Below, piece by piece: positions 11,611 through 12,186 of a stretch of 12,186 nt of DNA. The first letter of the stretch is position 1. Each line of letters begins with the position of its first letter. Under the pieces are notes generated by a model. That model worked only from the letters and a program-made list of their open reading frames with translations, was not told where the DNA came from and made no database searches. Source of the DNA: JAHFLF01 sp964560145. GTDB lineage: Bacteria > Patescibacteriota > Minisyncoccia > UBA6257 > 1-14-0-10-44-23. Location: NCBI GenBank assembly GCA_964560145.1, contig CAZLKS010000022.1, positions 1 to 12,186 on the forward strand. The letters run 5' to 3'. The position numbers were made by a program, and so were the translations under genes.

Positions 11611-12186
11611 ATGCAAACAAATCGCAGTACAGCTGGCTTCACGCTCATCGAAGTTCTAGTTACCGTTGGCGTCATGGCACTCCTTGCTTCTGTTGTTATC
11701 GTCGGTGTTAATCCAGCACGACAAATAAGCAACACCCGCAATGCGCAACGCACCGGCAACATCGCCAATATTCAGGGCGCTATCAACCACTACGCGATTG
11801 AAACATTTACTGGTTATCCCACCGGCATCGACAGCACCTTCCGCATGATTGGTACCGCGGCAAGCGGCTGCGCAGTCAGCTGTGGTCCGGATACTCTCCC
11901 GCCTCCCCCTCCAGCTGGAATCACCTCTTTCGCGGATGACTCTCAATCAGAATTTGATGCAGGTGCTCACACTAATACGCAGTGGAGCACTGGTAATAGT
12001 AGCGTGCAGCTTTCGGGAAGTGGACTCGCCGCTCGCACAGGAACATTTGTTTCAAAAATATTTGATGCAGGTTCATCAGCAAATTGGAACGCCTTTTCAT
12101 ATATGCCACGCGCTCCGTATGGCAAAGAACTCTTGAATTCGGCAGTAAGTGAATCAAACTATCCGACAAATAATATGTCGATGGCT
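11611..12186 (+). CDS. Type IV prepilin-like protein with surface-type C-terminal region, 3' end outside the window
   Basis: The reading frame stays open for all 192 codons to the window end. The N terminus MQTNRSTAG/FTLIEVLV is a type III signal: cleavage after G9 by prepilin peptidase, F at +1 (methylated in true pilins) and E at +5, followed by a hydrophobic helix (about residues 13-32) ending VGVNPARQ. Two cysteines at about 107 and 111 may form a small loop, then a five-proline run. From about residue 121 there is serine-, glycine- and threonine-rich sequence with FDAG occurring twice (QSEFDAGAH and KIFDAGSSANWN), reminiscent of repeats in large surface proteins of CPR bacteria. It may be a pilus or pseudopilus subunit used in attachment or DNA uptake. 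Start at 11611 is fixed by the signal and by the TATACT box. Confidence 0.9.
   Translation, partial: MQTNRSTAGFTLIEVLVTVGVMALLASVVIVGVNPARQISNTRNAQRTGNIANIQGAINHYAIETFTGYPTGIDSTFRMIGTAASGCAVSCGPDTLPPPPPAGITSFADDSQSEFDAGAHTNTQWSTGNSSVQLSGSGLAARTGTFVSKIFDAGSSANWNAFSYMPRAPYGKELLNSAVSESNYPTNNMSMA

Overview
The window looks like a chromosomal segment of a small-genome bacterium of the Patescibacteria/CPR type, most likely Parcubacteria-like. That placement is inferred from a compact layout of unlinked housekeeping genes, a single Xer-type recombinase, RNase Y, a cofactor-independent phosphoglycerate mutase, a type IV prepilin joined to a surface-protein-like region, and genes that mostly lack Shine-Dalgarno (SD) sites. 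No rRNA or ribosomal protein is present to settle the taxonomy. Two runs of exactly 100 Ns show that this is a scaffold.

Layout. Positions 1-82 hold a tRNA-Leu(UAG) missing its first four bases. Positions 83-350 hold structured DNA and a tRNA-like element. Four minus-strand units follow: a tyrosine recombinase, a nucleotidyltransferase-fold protein, RmuC and a 63-aa SD-led protein. After a structured region containing the first N gap comes the overlapping minus-strand pair gpmI and a DedA/VTT-like membrane protein. Plus-strand rny and an HU gene follow, ending in stacked hairpins. A second minus-strand SD-led, GC-rich gene (211 aa, membrane) comes next, then a small plus-strand membrane-anchored peptide gene, the second N gap, tRNA-Gly(GCC), a duplicated 154-bp block, and a GIY-YIG protein. 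A third minus-strand SD-led, GC-rich gene (274 aa, two membrane segments plus an excisionase-like HTH) comes before a plus-strand prepilin that runs off the window.

The main pattern is two ways of starting genes. Six genes (recombinase, nucleotidyltransferase, rmuC, gpmI, the 64-aa peptide, the prepilin) have a TATACT-like -10 box only 6 or 7 nt upstream of the ATG, the arrangement of leaderless transcripts. Three others, all on the minus strand and with no recognised family, have a strong AGGAGG 5-9 nt before the start and their own downstream hairpin; the two longer ones also have visibly GC-rich third codon positions. They look like independent single-gene cassettes placed between host genes, and they are the best candidate here for something undescribed.

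The housekeeping content covers glycolysis (GpmI), RNA turnover (RNase Y), nucleoid structure (HU), recombination and DNA maintenance (Xer, RmuC, GIY-YIG) and cell surface or DNA uptake (prepilin). Only gpmI and its overlapping neighbour look like an operon.
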